Shown here: piece by piece, positions 47,267 to 55,662 of the stretch
Numbering within the stretch: position 1 is the stretch's first letter
Layout: each line of letters opens with the position of its first letter
DNA from: Chryseobacterium soldanellicola
GTDB lineage: Bacteria; Bacteroidota; Bacteroidia; Flavobacteriales; Weeksellaceae
Reading direction: 5' to 3'
NCBI RefSeq assembly: GCF_900100115.1
Contig: NZ_FNKL01000003.1
Span: forward strand, 682,001-746,000
Length of the DNA stretch: 64,000 nt
Translations under genes and position numbers: made by a program
Notes under the pieces: generated by a model
The model's database searches: none
Seen by the model: the letters and a program-made list of their open reading frames with translations, nothing else
What the model was told of the DNA's origin: nothing

Positions 47267-49018
47267 ATGAGTTTAACACCAAGAGGTATGAGTATTCAAG
47301 AAATATACAGGCAATACTCCGAAAAAAAATTTTTAGTAAATAGAAAATATCAAAGAAAACTCGTATGGACAGTAGATGAGAAAGAATTTTTAATAGACAG
47401 TATCTTATCTGACTTTCCAATACCTTTAATTCTTTTAGCAAAAACTGAAAGTGATGAATTTGAAATCATTGATGGTTTGCAACGTTTAAATGCAATAATA
47501 TCTTTTATTGAAAATAGGTTTAGCGTAGATGGACTTTTTTTCGACATAAGTCAATCATCTAGGGCACAACAAAATGCGAATAACGGTATTTTTGTAGCAA
47601 CGGGTGAAGATAAATTATTAGATCCACAAAGTTGTGCAAACTTTTTAGATTATCAATTAGCAGTAACAATTTATCCTAATTCGGAGGAAACCGTTATTAC
47701 AGATATATTTGGAAGAATAAATTCTGGTGGAAAGCAATTAAGTCCACAAGAAAAAAGACAAGCAGGCACATTAGATAATTTTTCTGATATTGTACGAAAA
47801 ATTGCAAGTGAAATTAGAGGTGATTCTTCAAATGATTTGTTAGAACTTTCTGAAATGCCCGAAATAAGTATAGATTCCAATCGTGAAAATATCGGGTATG
47901 GTCTAATTGCAGAGGAAATCTTTTGGTGTAAAAATGGTATAATTTGGAAAAAACAATTAAGAGATAGTGAAGATGAAGAAATGGTTGTAGATATTGTTTC
48001 TTCAATTTTGAATGATGAACCTTTAGCAAAAAGTAGAGAATTATTTAATAAAATTTATGAGGAAGATTCTGCTGAAAATCAACAATTGAATAAAGAACTC
48101 ATGATTTATGGAGCCGAAAGACTGATACATGAAATCAAAGTTGTTTTTTCTATAATTGAAGAGGTATTTGATTCACAAAATACAACTATTATAAACGTTG
48201 TAAACCCAAAATCAAGAAACCCAGTTAAAGAATCTTTCTTTTCAATATTTATGGCAATGTTTAACTTGATAGTGAAGGAAGAAAAATCGCCTGCAGAAAA
48301 CGATAAAATAGTAAGTGCCTTAAGTAGTTTACAGAAAAGCATGATTTCGACAGCAAACTATTCTGTTACTTCAGATAGAGAAAAAAATATTGCAATAACA
48401 TATGGTTTAATTCAGAAATTCTTTGTAAAAAAGGACCCTCCAGTTTTAAAACATGGAGCCGGTTTAGCATTAGATTTCGAAAACTCAATCAGAAGATCTA
48501 AAATTGAATCAAATAGATACGAATGTAAACAAGGATTTGTAGACTTATCAGCAAATAGAAATATTAATAATAATCTATATTCAGAAATAATTGAAACATT
48601 TTGTGGTATTGCAAACATAGGTCCTGACGAAGATGGATTTTTATTTATTGGAGTTGCAGACAAAATCGAAGATGCAGAAAGAATAAAAAATTTAGACAAT
48701 GTAAATTATAGAATAATTAACAATCGTTTCATAGTTGGAATTGACAGAGAATTGAAAATAATGAAATGTAATTTAGATAATTATATTAATAAAATAATAT
48801 CACAAATTGACAAATCCGAGCTTTCTGAACCATTAAAAAGTCAAATAAAATCACAAATTGATATTATAGATTATAAAGGATTATCTATAATCAGACTAAG
48901 AATCCCTAAGCAAAACACATTGTCTTTTATTGGTTCCAAATCATACATTAGAGAAAACTCTCAAACGATTGAAATGGATGCGCCAAAATTAGTTGCAATA
49001 AGTAAAATGTTTAAATAA
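47267..49018 (+). CDS. DUF262 + AlbA_2 (Schlafen-like) fusion protein, candidate defence gene
   Basis: A 583-aa protein. The N-terminal DUF262 domain (about 5-230) shows YQRKLVW, LIDSILSDFPIPLILL and D69-G-L-Q-R73, the equivalent of the DGQQR motif in GmrS/SspE-type proteins, then INSGGKQLSPQEKRQ. A helical middle follows. The last 170 residues (from about 412) fit the AlbA_2 (Schlafen-type) fold: ESNRYECKQGF, IIETFCGIANIGPDEDGFLFIGVAD, GLSIIRLRIPKQ, SYIRENSQTIEM. No DUF1524 HNH nuclease domain is present, unlike GmrSD. The gene is AT-rich and stands alone. A defence role is inferred from domain families. Confidence 0.8.
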   Translation: MSLTPRGMSIQEIYRQYSEKKFLVNRKYQRKLVWTVDEKEFLIDSILSDFPIPLILLAKTESDEFEIIDGLQRLNAIISFIENRFSVDGLFFDISQSSRAQQNANNGIFVATGEDKLLDPQSCANFLDYQLAVTIYPNSEETVITDIFGRINSGGKQLSPQEKRQAGTLDNFSDIVRKIASEIRGDSSNDLLELSEMPEISIDSNRENIGYGLIAEEIFWCKNGIIWKKQLRDSEDEEMVVDIVSSILNDEPLAKSRELFNKIYEEDSAENQQLNKELMIYGAERLIHEIKVVFSIIEEVFDSQNTTIINVVNPKSRNPVKESFFSIFMAMFNLIVKEEKSPAENDKIVSALSSLQKSMISTANYSVTSDREKNIAITYGLIQKFFVKKDPPVLKHGAGLALDFENSIRRSKIESNRYECKQGFVDLSANRNINNNLYSEIIETFCGIANIGPDEDGFLFIGVADKIEDAERIKNLDNVNYRIINNRFIVGIDRELKIMKCNLDNYINKIISQIDKSELSEPLKSQIKSQIDIIDYKGLSIIRLRIPKQNTLSFIGSKSYIRENSQTIEMDAPKLVAISKMFK

Positions 49019-49054
49019 AGACTGTAGATAATACTATATTGACCTTCCCACGCT

Positions 49055-49077
49055 GGTGCGAGCGTCCCGCTCGTACC
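49055..49077. repeat. GC-rich palindrome
   Basis: ggtgcgagcg (49055-49064) pairs with cgctcgtacc (49068-49077) over 10 bp with one G-U and a 3-nt loop. It is strikingly GC-rich for this genome and has no T-run. A dispersed palindrome is likely. Confidence 0.55.
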
Positions 49078-49087
49078 CACAAACATA

Positions 49088-49116
49088 AAACCGCTTCCAT
49101 CCGAGCGGTTTTTCAG
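49088..49116 (+). terminator. Terminator after DUF262 gene
   Basis: Hairpin aaaccgct...agcggttttt just after the GC-rich palindrome, followed by a T-run. Confidence 0.75.
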
Positions 49117-49192
49117 TTTCAAAAACAAACTTGATATCTCACATTTCCAATCCATCACTTTTCCCTATCTTTAAAATCAAATCCCATCACCA

Positions 49193-50119
49193 TTGAAAAA
49201 ATCATTCCTCCTTTCAATTTTCAGCTTATTCTTCACCAATGCACAAACCCTAAATTTTAAACATCTTGCGGATATGTCTATGGGCAGAGGAGCTATAAGC
49301 AGTGTCATTGTAGATGACAATATCTATGTGAGCAATGGGTATAAAAACACTGATGGAAATGCCACTTTTATTGAGAAATACAATATTAAAGATAATCGCT
49401 GGAGTATGATCAACTCTACTCTGCTTCCTAGAAAATTCGCCAATTCGGAGACTTACGATCATAAAATTTATATTTTTAACGGTTGGGGAAACAGCCATCT
49501 TGAAATTCTGGATCTTAAAACTCATAAAATAACGAAGGGAGCCGTTAATCGTGCCTACACAGGAAATGCAGGTTCTGCCATCCATAACGGAAAAATATAT
49601 GTGTTCGGCGGCAGTGGACTAAACAATGCTGCAACCACTGAATTTTCTAATAGATTCCAATACTATGATATTGCTTCCAATACCTGGCATCCATTACCCG
49701 ATATGCCCACAGCCAGAGAAGCAAAGGGCAAAATTGTGAATGATAAGTTGTATGTCATTGGTGGTTTTAACGGTACTTCTTCACGTCTGGTCAATGTTTA
49801 CGACCTCAACAAAAATATTTGGACTGAGCAATATACGATGCCTGTTGGAATATCCGGTCATTCATTAGCGGTATCCGGTAATAAGATTTTTATTGTAGGT
49901 GGTTCTAATAATCAAACTTTTCTGGCTTATTTTGATACAGAAACCAATAAACTGCATCAGTTATCTTCCAATATGATCCCGCGAAGACATGCTGCTGCGG
50001 AAATTTATAACAATAAATTATACATCATTGGTGGAAGTACAACTTCTTCAACCAAATCAGCTATTAAAAGCATTCAGGTTGCGGATATTAGCGAAGTAGC
50101 ACTCCCGGCTCGTGACTAA
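49193..50119 (+). CDS. Secreted kelch-repeat beta-propeller protein
   Basis: A 308-aa exported protein. Start read as TTG (TTG AAA AAA TCA), which gives the signal peptide MKKSFLLSIFSLFFTNAQ; no ATG offers this. TATCTTTA lies 19 nt upstream, the same distance as at tamB. At least five kelch units are visible, e.g. NGKIYVFGGSG, NDKLYVIGGFNGTSS, GNKIFIVGGSNNQT and NNKLYIIGGSTTSS, each with the GG doublet and a following W or hydrophobic. This makes one propeller. The ligand is unknown and there is no T9SS tail. Confidence 0.85.
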   Translation: MKKSFLLSIFSLFFTNAQTLNFKHLADMSMGRGAISSVIVDDNIYVSNGYKNTDGNATFIEKYNIKDNRWSMINSTLLPRKFANSETYDHKIYIFNGWGNSHLEILDLKTHKITKGAVNRAYTGNAGSAIHNGKIYVFGGSGLNNAATTEFSNRFQYYDIASNTWHPLPDMPTAREAKGKIVNDKLYVIGGFNGTSSRLVNVYDLNKNIWTEQYTMPVGISGHSLAVSGNKIFIVGGSNNQTFLAYFDTETNKLHQLSSNMIPRRHAAAEIYNNKLYIIGGSTTSSTKSAIKSIQVADISEVALPARD

Positions 50120-50154
50120 TCAAATTAAAAAATAGATATTCATCAAAATAATAT

Positions 50155-50190
50155 GGAAACCGCTTTAATTAATAGAGCGGTTTTTCTTTA
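50155..50190 (+). terminator. Terminator after kelch gene
   Basis: Stem aaaccgct (50157-50164) / agcggttt (50176-50183) followed by a T-run. Confidence 0.85.
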
Positions 50191-50248
50191 ATCAAAATCA
50201 AAGACTTTTCATTAATTTTATAAAACCAAATTATAAAAATATATCACA

Positions 50249-50761
50249 ATGAATCTAAAAACCTTAATCACTCACACCGTTCAGTACAACAGCTGGGTGG
50301 TCAACAAGTACATCGACTGGCTTTCGACCAAGTCTGATGAACAGCTTAATCAGGAAGTTATTTCAAGTTTTCCGACGATCTTAAAAACATTGCATCACAT
50401 TTGGCAGACGCAGGAATACTGGTGGAGCTATATTGCAGAAAATAATGAGTTTAATTTTGAAGAAATCTCATCAAAAACAACAAAAGAAGAAATTTTCGAC
50501 GGAATAAAAAACAACTCAGAAAAGCTCATGACATACGTTGAAAGCCTGTCTGAAGAAGATTTAGCAAAAAATGTGAAAATAGAATCACAATGGTTTCAGT
50601 GTGATTTTTCAAAATATGAATACATCCAACATATTATCATGCATGGAATTTATCACAGAGGGCAAATCGTGACGATGGGACGAAACGTAGGAATCACCGA
50701 TGCTCCAATGACAGATTACAATTTCTGGAATATTTATAAAGAAGAAAGTGTAACAGCTTAA
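50249..50761 (+). CDS. DinB-family protein
   Basis: A 170-aa four-helix protein of the DinB/YfiT fold with the metal triad in place: His50 (LHHIWQTQEYWW), His132 and His136 (MHGIYHRGQIV). Members include thiol-transfer enzymes and stress-induced proteins of unknown activity. Single gene with its own terminator; nothing nearby points to a thiol cofactor. Confidence 0.88.
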   Translation: MNLKTLITHTVQYNSWVVNKYIDWLSTKSDEQLNQEVISSFPTILKTLHHIWQTQEYWWSYIAENNEFNFEEISSKTTKEEIFDGIKNNSEKLMTYVESLSEEDLAKNVKIESQWFQCDFSKYEYIQHIIMHGIYHRGQIVTMGRNVGITDAPMTDYNFWNIYKEESVTA

Positions 50762-50785
50762 AATTAAAATAAAGCTTATGAATTT

Positions 50786-50822
50786 AAAAAGCCATTCAGA
50801 TTTTCTGAGCGGTTTTTTTGTT
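50786..50822 (+). terminator. Terminator after dinB-like gene
   Basis: Stem aagccattcaga / tctgagcggttt with a 3-nt loop and two weak pairs, followed by a T-run; positions approximate. Convergent genes may share it. Confidence 0.7.
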
Positions 50823-50871
50823 CACAAAAATCTAACGGAAGCTTTTACAGCAATAAATATTCTTATTTTTC

Positions 50872-51777
50872 TTAAGCGATAATTTCAAGCCTATATCCTT
50901 TTCCGCGTATAACAACAATTTTGATATCCGGATCGATTTCCAGTTTTTTTCTGAGTTTTGAGATAAACATATCCAGGCTGCGACCCACAATCACACCGTC
51001 ATCTTCCCAGATTTCCTTTTGCAGCCGGCTTCTTTCAATGATTTCGTTGGGAGACAATGCGAAAATGAGCAATACACGGCTTTCCGTTGCGGTAAGGTCT
51101 GTCATTTTTTCATCAATGCTGAGCTTTCTATTTTTAGCATCAAATAATACCGAGCCTAAAGCAAACAGATGAGTTTGATGAGTCTGCTCATTTTCGGGTA
51201 AAACTTTCCGTGGATTTATAGATTTAGATCTCAAAAAAATAAAACCCACGAATGCTAAAATTGACAGCCCGCCCAGAAGATATCCACTTTTTGCTACATT
51301 TATTCCTGCCGGCTTGAATTTAATATTGATTATATAACAGGCGACGGGTTGCTTTCTTCCTCTACATGGTACAACATCATCTTGTTTATTTTTAGATATC
51401 GCGTATCCATAGGCTACACCGGAGCTGTTGCAGTTAAGTACGCTAACAACATAATCGCTTGTGAACGGGTCTTTGGCTAACAAACGTTGCGTAGTATTCA
51501 CCAGCGAGTCCGGCTGAAAACTAAGCTTATTCTCAAAGCTGATCTGATATTCATTTTCAGAAATCTTTTTTATCGGAAGTACCCGTGATGTACGGTCGCC
51601 CGACTGCAAAAGTATTTCATGCCCGATTCTGCGGAGCAAAACTTCCCTTCTGGCAAAGTCAAAATCTTTACTATTCTCACTGCTAAAAGCTGCACAGATT
51701 ATACAGATCAGTGAGAGAAATAATAATCCGAACAGGTATTTGCGTTTTCCTGAAAGAAGATTTCGACTAAGATTCAT
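50872..51777 (-). CDS. Membrane-bound ToxR-like winged-helix regulator
   Basis: A 301-aa protein with an unusual order. An N-terminal hydrophobic segment (about 13-31) and a periplasmic region of about 130 residues with three Cys precede a second span (about 162-181, YLLGGLSILAFVGFIFL). The C-terminal cytoplasmic domain (about 205-300) is an OmpR/PhoB winged helix: GSVLFDAKNRKL, LTATESRVLLIFALSPNEIIERSRLQKEIW, SLDMFISKLRKKLEIDPDIKIVVIRGKGYRLEI. It has no receiver domain, so it probably senses a periplasmic cue directly. It diverges from the small secreted protein at 51891. Confidence 0.85.
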   Translation of the reverse strand: MNLSRNLLSGKRKYLFGLLFLSLICIICAAFSSENSKDFDFARREVLLRRIGHEILLQSGDRTSRVLPIKKISENEYQISFENKLSFQPDSLVNTTQRLLAKDPFTSDYVVSVLNCNSSGVAYGYAISKNKQDDVVPCRGRKQPVACYIINIKFKPAGINVAKSGYLLGGLSILAFVGFIFLRSKSINPRKVLPENEQTHQTHLFALGSVLFDAKNRKLSIDEKMTDLTATESRVLLIFALSPNEIIERSRLQKEIWEDDGVIVGRSLDMFISKLRKKLEIDPDIKIVVIRGKGYRLEIIA

Positions 51778-51890
51778 CGTGTAAAGATTTATTTTACAAA
51801 GTTTACATTTTTATTTACAATTTTAATATCTCCAGCCGAAAAATATCAAAGTAATTTTGTTGTACAAACTTTAATTAAATCCTCAAAATT

Positions 51891-52457
51891 ATGAAAAAAC
51901 TAATTTACACGCTGATTTTACCACTGATTGTGGGAAGCGGACTGGTATTTGCAAATCTTAAAATTAAAAATGAAGCGTCTAAAAAGCCAATCCAAAAGCC
52001 CCTTTCTGCTGCTGAAACAAAAGCCGCATTGAAAAAATGGGAGGCTACTCCAGATGGCGTAATGTACAAAAAATGGGAAGCGTCTCCCGCAGGTAAAAAA
52101 GTATATGACGGCGCTGTGAAAATAAGCAAAAACGTTAAGAATTACACCAACATGGAGGCAGTTGTAACCTCTCTTTCTCTTCCGCCAGGCTCAAGATTAG
52201 GTTTCGGAATGATGGTCAGGATTGATGGTGAAGATTATATTCTCGCTTTTGGGGCAGAAAAGCCTAAAAAAAATATTTTGAGTTTTAATAATGAATTTGA
52301 GCAATTGCACAACCTGAAAGTTAACGACAAAATAATAATAAAAAGCCATAGCATAATGCAGGCGCCCAAGTATTCATATCCGATAATAACAGGCGACTAT
52401 GTAGAGCGAGATCGTAAAATAATGTATAAACGTGAATCTCACAAAGACGATTGTTAA
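51891..52457 (+). CDS. Exported hypothetical protein with KKWEA repeats
   Basis: A 188-aa protein that I do not recognise. Signal peptide about 1-21 (ending VFA). A direct repeat, KKWEATPDGVMYKKWEASPAG, lies at about 49-69. The rest is a compact beta-rich domain (AVVTSLSLPPGSRLGFGMMVRIDGEDYILAFG; LHNLKVNDKIIIKSHS), OB-like in feel. It is divergent from the ToxR-like regulator with a 113-bp gap, so it may be that regulator's target. Confidence 0.75.
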   Translation: MKKLIYTLILPLIVGSGLVFANLKIKNEASKKPIQKPLSAAETKAALKKWEATPDGVMYKKWEASPAGKKVYDGAVKISKNVKNYTNMEAVVTSLSLPPGSRLGFGMMVRIDGEDYILAFGAEKPKKNILSFNNEFEQLHNLKVNDKIIIKSHSIMQAPKYSYPIITGDYVERDRKIMYKRESHKDDC

Positions 52458-52530
52458 GTAAATAAACTATGAAATTTGCGCTTCTGTTTCAACTACTTTT
52501 GTCACAGAAATCTTTGCGTAATGTAAAAAA

Positions 52531-52566
52531 CAAAAATTGTTCAGATTTTCCTGAGCAATTTTTCTG
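52531..52566 (+). terminator. Terminator after 51891 gene
   Basis: Stem aaattgttcag (52534-52544) / ctgagcaattt (52551-52561) with a 6-nt loop and T-run. It begins about 75 bp after the stop codon. Confidence 0.75.
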
Positions 52567-52623
52567 TTTAAAAACAAATTCTTAAGTTTACAGGTTCTGA
52601 AAAATCCAAATAAACACTCAAAA

Positions 52624-53046
52624 ATGGAAAATAAAAAACAAGAAATTCTGGACAACGGACCATTCTATCACGGAACAAAAGCTGATTTGCAAATCGGAGA
52701 CCTGCTCACTGCAGGATTTGAATCAAATTATTATCCCGAAATCATCATGAATCATATCTATTTCACAGCCTTAAAAAATGGTGCCGGATTGGCCGCTGCA
52801 TTAGCAAAAGGAGATGGTCATGAACGTATTTACATCGTGGAACCAACAGGAGAATTCGAAAATGATCCTAATGTCACAGATAAAAAATTCCCGGGAAATC
52901 CTACCCGATCTTACCGCAGCACAGAACCCGTAAAAATTGTTGGCGAAATAACGGAATGGATAAAACTGACAGATGAAGAGCTTCAAAACTGGAAAGAAAG
53001 AATCGCAAGCCTTCGTGAAAACCCGGATGCTGAGATTATCAATTAA
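52624..53046 (+). CDS. arr: NAD-dependent rifamycin ADP-ribosyltransferase (Arr)
   Basis: A 140-aa enzyme that inactivates rifamycins by ADP-ribosylation. The start FYHGTKADLQIGDLL and the catalytic set His16, Tyr46 (HIYFTA) and Asp81 (ENDPNVTDKKFPGNPTRSYRS) line up, three residues shifted, with H19/Y49/D84 of the mycobacterial enzyme. Full length, with base use like its neighbours, and no integron or transposon features, so it looks like a resident chromosomal gene. Resistance in this organism is inferred. Confidence 0.93.
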   Translation: MENKKQEILDNGPFYHGTKADLQIGDLLTAGFESNYYPEIIMNHIYFTALKNGAGLAAALAKGDGHERIYIVEPTGEFENDPNVTDKKFPGNPTRSYRSTEPVKIVGEITEWIKLTDEELQNWKERIASLRENPDAEIIN

Positions 53047-53160
53047 ATTGAACTTGATCTTTAATTAAAAAATCCCTAATCCCTAAATATTTTTCGCAAA
53101 GTTTGTCCAATTCCGAAAACCCAATTGTCATTAAGGTATAATCCATAAAAATTATACATA

Positions 53161-53916
53161 GTGAAAATCATGGTAATCGGCGGAACAGGACTTATCGGAA
53201 GTAAGCTTGTTAACAGCCTTAAAAATTTAGGACATGAAGTTGTAGCAGCTTCTCCAAACTCAGGAGTGAACACCCTTACAGGAGAAGGTCTTGATCAGGC
53301 ATTAGAAAATGCAGACGTTGTGGTAGATGTAGCCAACTCCCCTTCTTTTGCAGATAATGATGTGATGAATTTTTTCAAAACATCAGGTGAAAACTTAATG
53401 AAGGCAGAGAAAAAAGCAGGTGTCAATCACCACATCGCTTTATCGGTTGTCGGAACAGAACGTTTGCAGGAAAGCGGTTATTTCAGGGCAAAACAGGTTC
53501 AGGAAGACATTATTAAAGCGGCGGGAATTCCTTACAGCATCGTACATTCGACTCAGTTTTTTGAATTTGTTGGCGGGATTGTTAAGTCAAGTACAGTTGA
53601 TGATAAAATTTTGGTTTCTCCGGCATTGATCCAGCCTATTGCTTCAGATGATGTCGTAAAAGCAATGACAGCCGTAACAATTGGTGAGCCGAAAAACACA
53701 ACGGTAGAAATCGGAGGTCCGGAAAAAATTAAACTCTCAGATCTTGTCAAAAAATACACATCCATCATGAAAAATGCTGATGAAGTGGTATCAAATCCTG
53801 ATGCAACCTATTTCGGAGCCCCTTTAAATGATTCTACTTTACTTCCGGGTGATGAAGCAAAACTGGGAACAATCCGTTATGACGAATGGATTTCCAATCC
53901 TGACAATCAAAGATAA
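53161..53916 (+). CDS. NAD(P)-binding SDR/NmrA-type oxidoreductase
   Basis: A 251-aa Rossmann protein with the dinucleotide motif at the very start: MVIGGTGLIGSKLV (GxxGxxG). Start read as GTG 53161 (MKIMVIGG); an ATG three codons later gives a slightly short strand. The atypical-SDR pattern continues with VVDVANSP, HHIALSVVGTER, RAKQVQEDIIKAAGIPYSIVHSTQFFEF. No YxxxK active site is clear, as is common for NmrA-like members. It precedes the DGPF/sigma pair, and such oxidoreductases are frequent targets of ECF42 factors, which is context only. Confidence 0.85.
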   Translation: MKIMVIGGTGLIGSKLVNSLKNLGHEVVAASPNSGVNTLTGEGLDQALENADVVVDVANSPSFADNDVMNFFKTSGENLMKAEKKAGVNHHIALSVVGTERLQESGYFRAKQVQEDIIKAAGIPYSIVHSTQFFEFVGGIVKSSTVDDKILVSPALIQPIASDDVVKAMTAVTIGEPKNTTVEIGGPEKIKLSDLVKKYTSIMKNADEVVSNPDATYFGAPLNDSTLLPGDEAKLGTIRYDEWISNPDNQR

Positions 53917-53986
53917 AAACTTAGTTTTTATTATTAATTTTAAATATCCAAACACATTTATTTTAATCTAAAAAATCAACAATATC

Positions 53987-54337
53987 ATGAATGAATTTTT
54001 AATCGCCATCCATAGAGACATCATCAATAAAGACGCATCGCCTTCACCGGAGCAAATGCAGGCTTCTATTCAGCCTTTTCAGGACTGGCTGGGAAGCATT
54101 GCTGCACAAAATAAATTGGTTGCTCCACCAAAAAGATGGGACCTTGGCGGAAGAGTCGTAAAAAACGATACGGTAACCAACGGACCTTATGCGGAAATCA
54201 AGGAATCTATCGGCGGAATGTTCATCATCAGAGCCAAAGATTATGACGAAGCCGTAGAAATTGCAAAAGGCTGCCCTGTTCTTCAATGGGGAGCAAGTGT
54301 AGAGGTCAGAATGGCAATTCCCCCTGCAACAGAATAA
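53987..54337 (+). CDS. DGPF/YCII-related protein with NGPY variant
   Basis: A 116-aa small cytoplasmic protein of the YCII-related (DGPF) family. Family blocks: FLIAIHRD, LGGRVVKND, then TNGPYAEIKESIGGMFIIRAKDYDEAVEIAKGCP. The family-naming DGPF motif is here N-G-P-Y (about 65-68). It ends 17 bp before the sigma factor start, so the two are co-transcribed. DGPF proteins are the standard partners of ECF42 sigma factors; their biochemical role is unknown. Confidence 0.88.
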   Translation: MNEFLIAIHRDIINKDASPSPEQMQASIQPFQDWLGSIAAQNKLVAPPKRWDLGGRVVKNDTVTNGPYAEIKESIGGMFIIRAKDYDEAVEIAKGCPVLQWGASVEVRMAIPPATE

Positions 54338-54354
54338 TTTTTATATTTAAATAA

Positions 54355-55581
54355 ATGCACGGACAGGCATTAATACCCAATTTATTCCGGACAGAGTACA
54401 GAAAAATTGTTTCCGTGCTCTGTTCGACCTTTGGTATTGATCATATCGAAATCGCCGAAGATATCGTAAGCGACACTTTTCTTACCGCCACCGAAACATG
54501 GAGCATCAATGGTATTCCGGAAAATCCGACTGCCTGGCTGTACACCGTTGCAAAAAATAAGTCTAAAAATTATTTTAAACGGGATTCTTTATTTCAACAA
54601 AAAATTTCAACCGAAATAAAATATTCTTCATCCGGTTATGAAGAATTTGAAATCGATCTTTCTCAGAAAAACATTGCTGACAGCCAGTTGGCGATGATGT
54701 TTACGATCTGTAACCCGTCTATTTCAAAAGATTCTCAGATTTCATTGGCCTTAAATTTACTCTGCGGTTTCGGAACCCAGGAAATTGCCGATGCTTTTTT
54801 AGTTAATAAAGAAGTCGTTTACAAAAGACTGAAACGCGCCAAAGAAAAATTAAAAACCGAGGGTATTAAAATCGAACAGCCTTCTGTTTCACAGATAAGC
54901 ACCAATTTAGAAACCGTTCTCACCACTTTATATTTATTATTTTCGGAAGGCTATTTTTCTACCTCACAAAATACGATTCTCAGACAGGATTTTTGTCAGG
55001 AAGCAATACGCCTTACTTCAATTCTTATCGAAAATAAAACAACCAACACTCCGGCAGCTAATGCTTTGCTGTCATTGATGTATTTTCATTCTTCGAGATT
55101 TAATGCAAGATTCAATGAAAAAGGAGAAAGCATTTTGTATGAAGAGCAGGATGACAATTTATGGGATAATGATTTAATTGAAAAAGGAATTTATTACTTA
55201 AATCAAAGCGCATCCGGAAAATTTTTAACTAAATTTCATCTGGAAGCCGCCATTGCCTATTGGCACACTAAGAAAAAAGATTCCGATGAAAAATGGGAAA
55301 ATATCCTGCAGCTCTACAACCAGCTTTTACAGATTGAGTACTCTCCTATCGCCGCTCTCAACCGTACTTTTGCCTTTGCGAAAGTGAGAGGAAATCCTGC
55401 TGCAATTATAGAAGCCGAAAAATTAAATCTTACTGGAAATCCTTTTTATTACTCGCTTTTAGGGCATCTTTATACGGATATTGATAATACCAAGGCAAAG
55501 CACAATTTTGAAAAAGCTTTGCGACTTTCCAATTCCAGTTCGGTTTCTGATACGTTGAGGAAGTATATTGAAAAGTTTTAG
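54355..55581 (+). CDS. ECF42-like sigma factor with C-terminal TPR-like extension
   Basis: A 408-aa RNA polymerase sigma factor. Sigma region 2 is near the N-terminus (LFRTEYRKIVSVLCSTFGIDHIEIAEDIVSDTFLTA, then GIPENPTAWLYTVAKNKSKNYFKR). Region 4 follows (about 140-175, LALNLLCGFGTQEIADAFLVNKEVVYKRLKRAKEKL). The remaining 230 residues (LYLLFSEGYFSTS, AALNRTFAFAKVRGNPAAIIEA, PFYYSLLGHLYTDI) are the helical SnoaL-free, TPR-like extension typical of group ECF42. No anti-sigma gene is adjacent; ECF42 factors use the extension instead. Pairing with the DGPF gene supports the call. Confidence 0.88.
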   Translation: MHGQALIPNLFRTEYRKIVSVLCSTFGIDHIEIAEDIVSDTFLTATETWSINGIPENPTAWLYTVAKNKSKNYFKRDSLFQQKISTEIKYSSSGYEEFEIDLSQKNIADSQLAMMFTICNPSISKDSQISLALNLLCGFGTQEIADAFLVNKEVVYKRLKRAKEKLKTEGIKIEQPSVSQISTNLETVLTTLYLLFSEGYFSTSQNTILRQDFCQEAIRLTSILIENKTTNTPAANALLSLMYFHSSRFNARFNEKGESILYEEQDDNLWDNDLIEKGIYYLNQSASGKFLTKFHLEAAIAYWHTKKKDSDEKWENILQLYNQLLQIEYSPIAALNRTFAFAKVRGNPAAIIEAEKLNLTGNPFYYSLLGHLYTDIDNTKAKHNFEKALRLSNSSSVSDTLRKYIEKF

Positions 55582-55631
55582 TCTACATTTCAAAGCTATT
55601 TTTCAACAGATTAAGGTGTAAAATATTAATG

Positions 55632-55639
55632 TATATTTG
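55632..55639 (+). promoter_or_regulatory. -7 element upstream of redoxin-like gene
   Basis: TATATTTG fits TAnnTTTG and lies 23 nt before the ATG at 55663. The -33 position reads ttaagg, not ttg. Confidence 0.4.
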
Positions 55640-55662
55640 AATATATTCATAAAAATTACACC

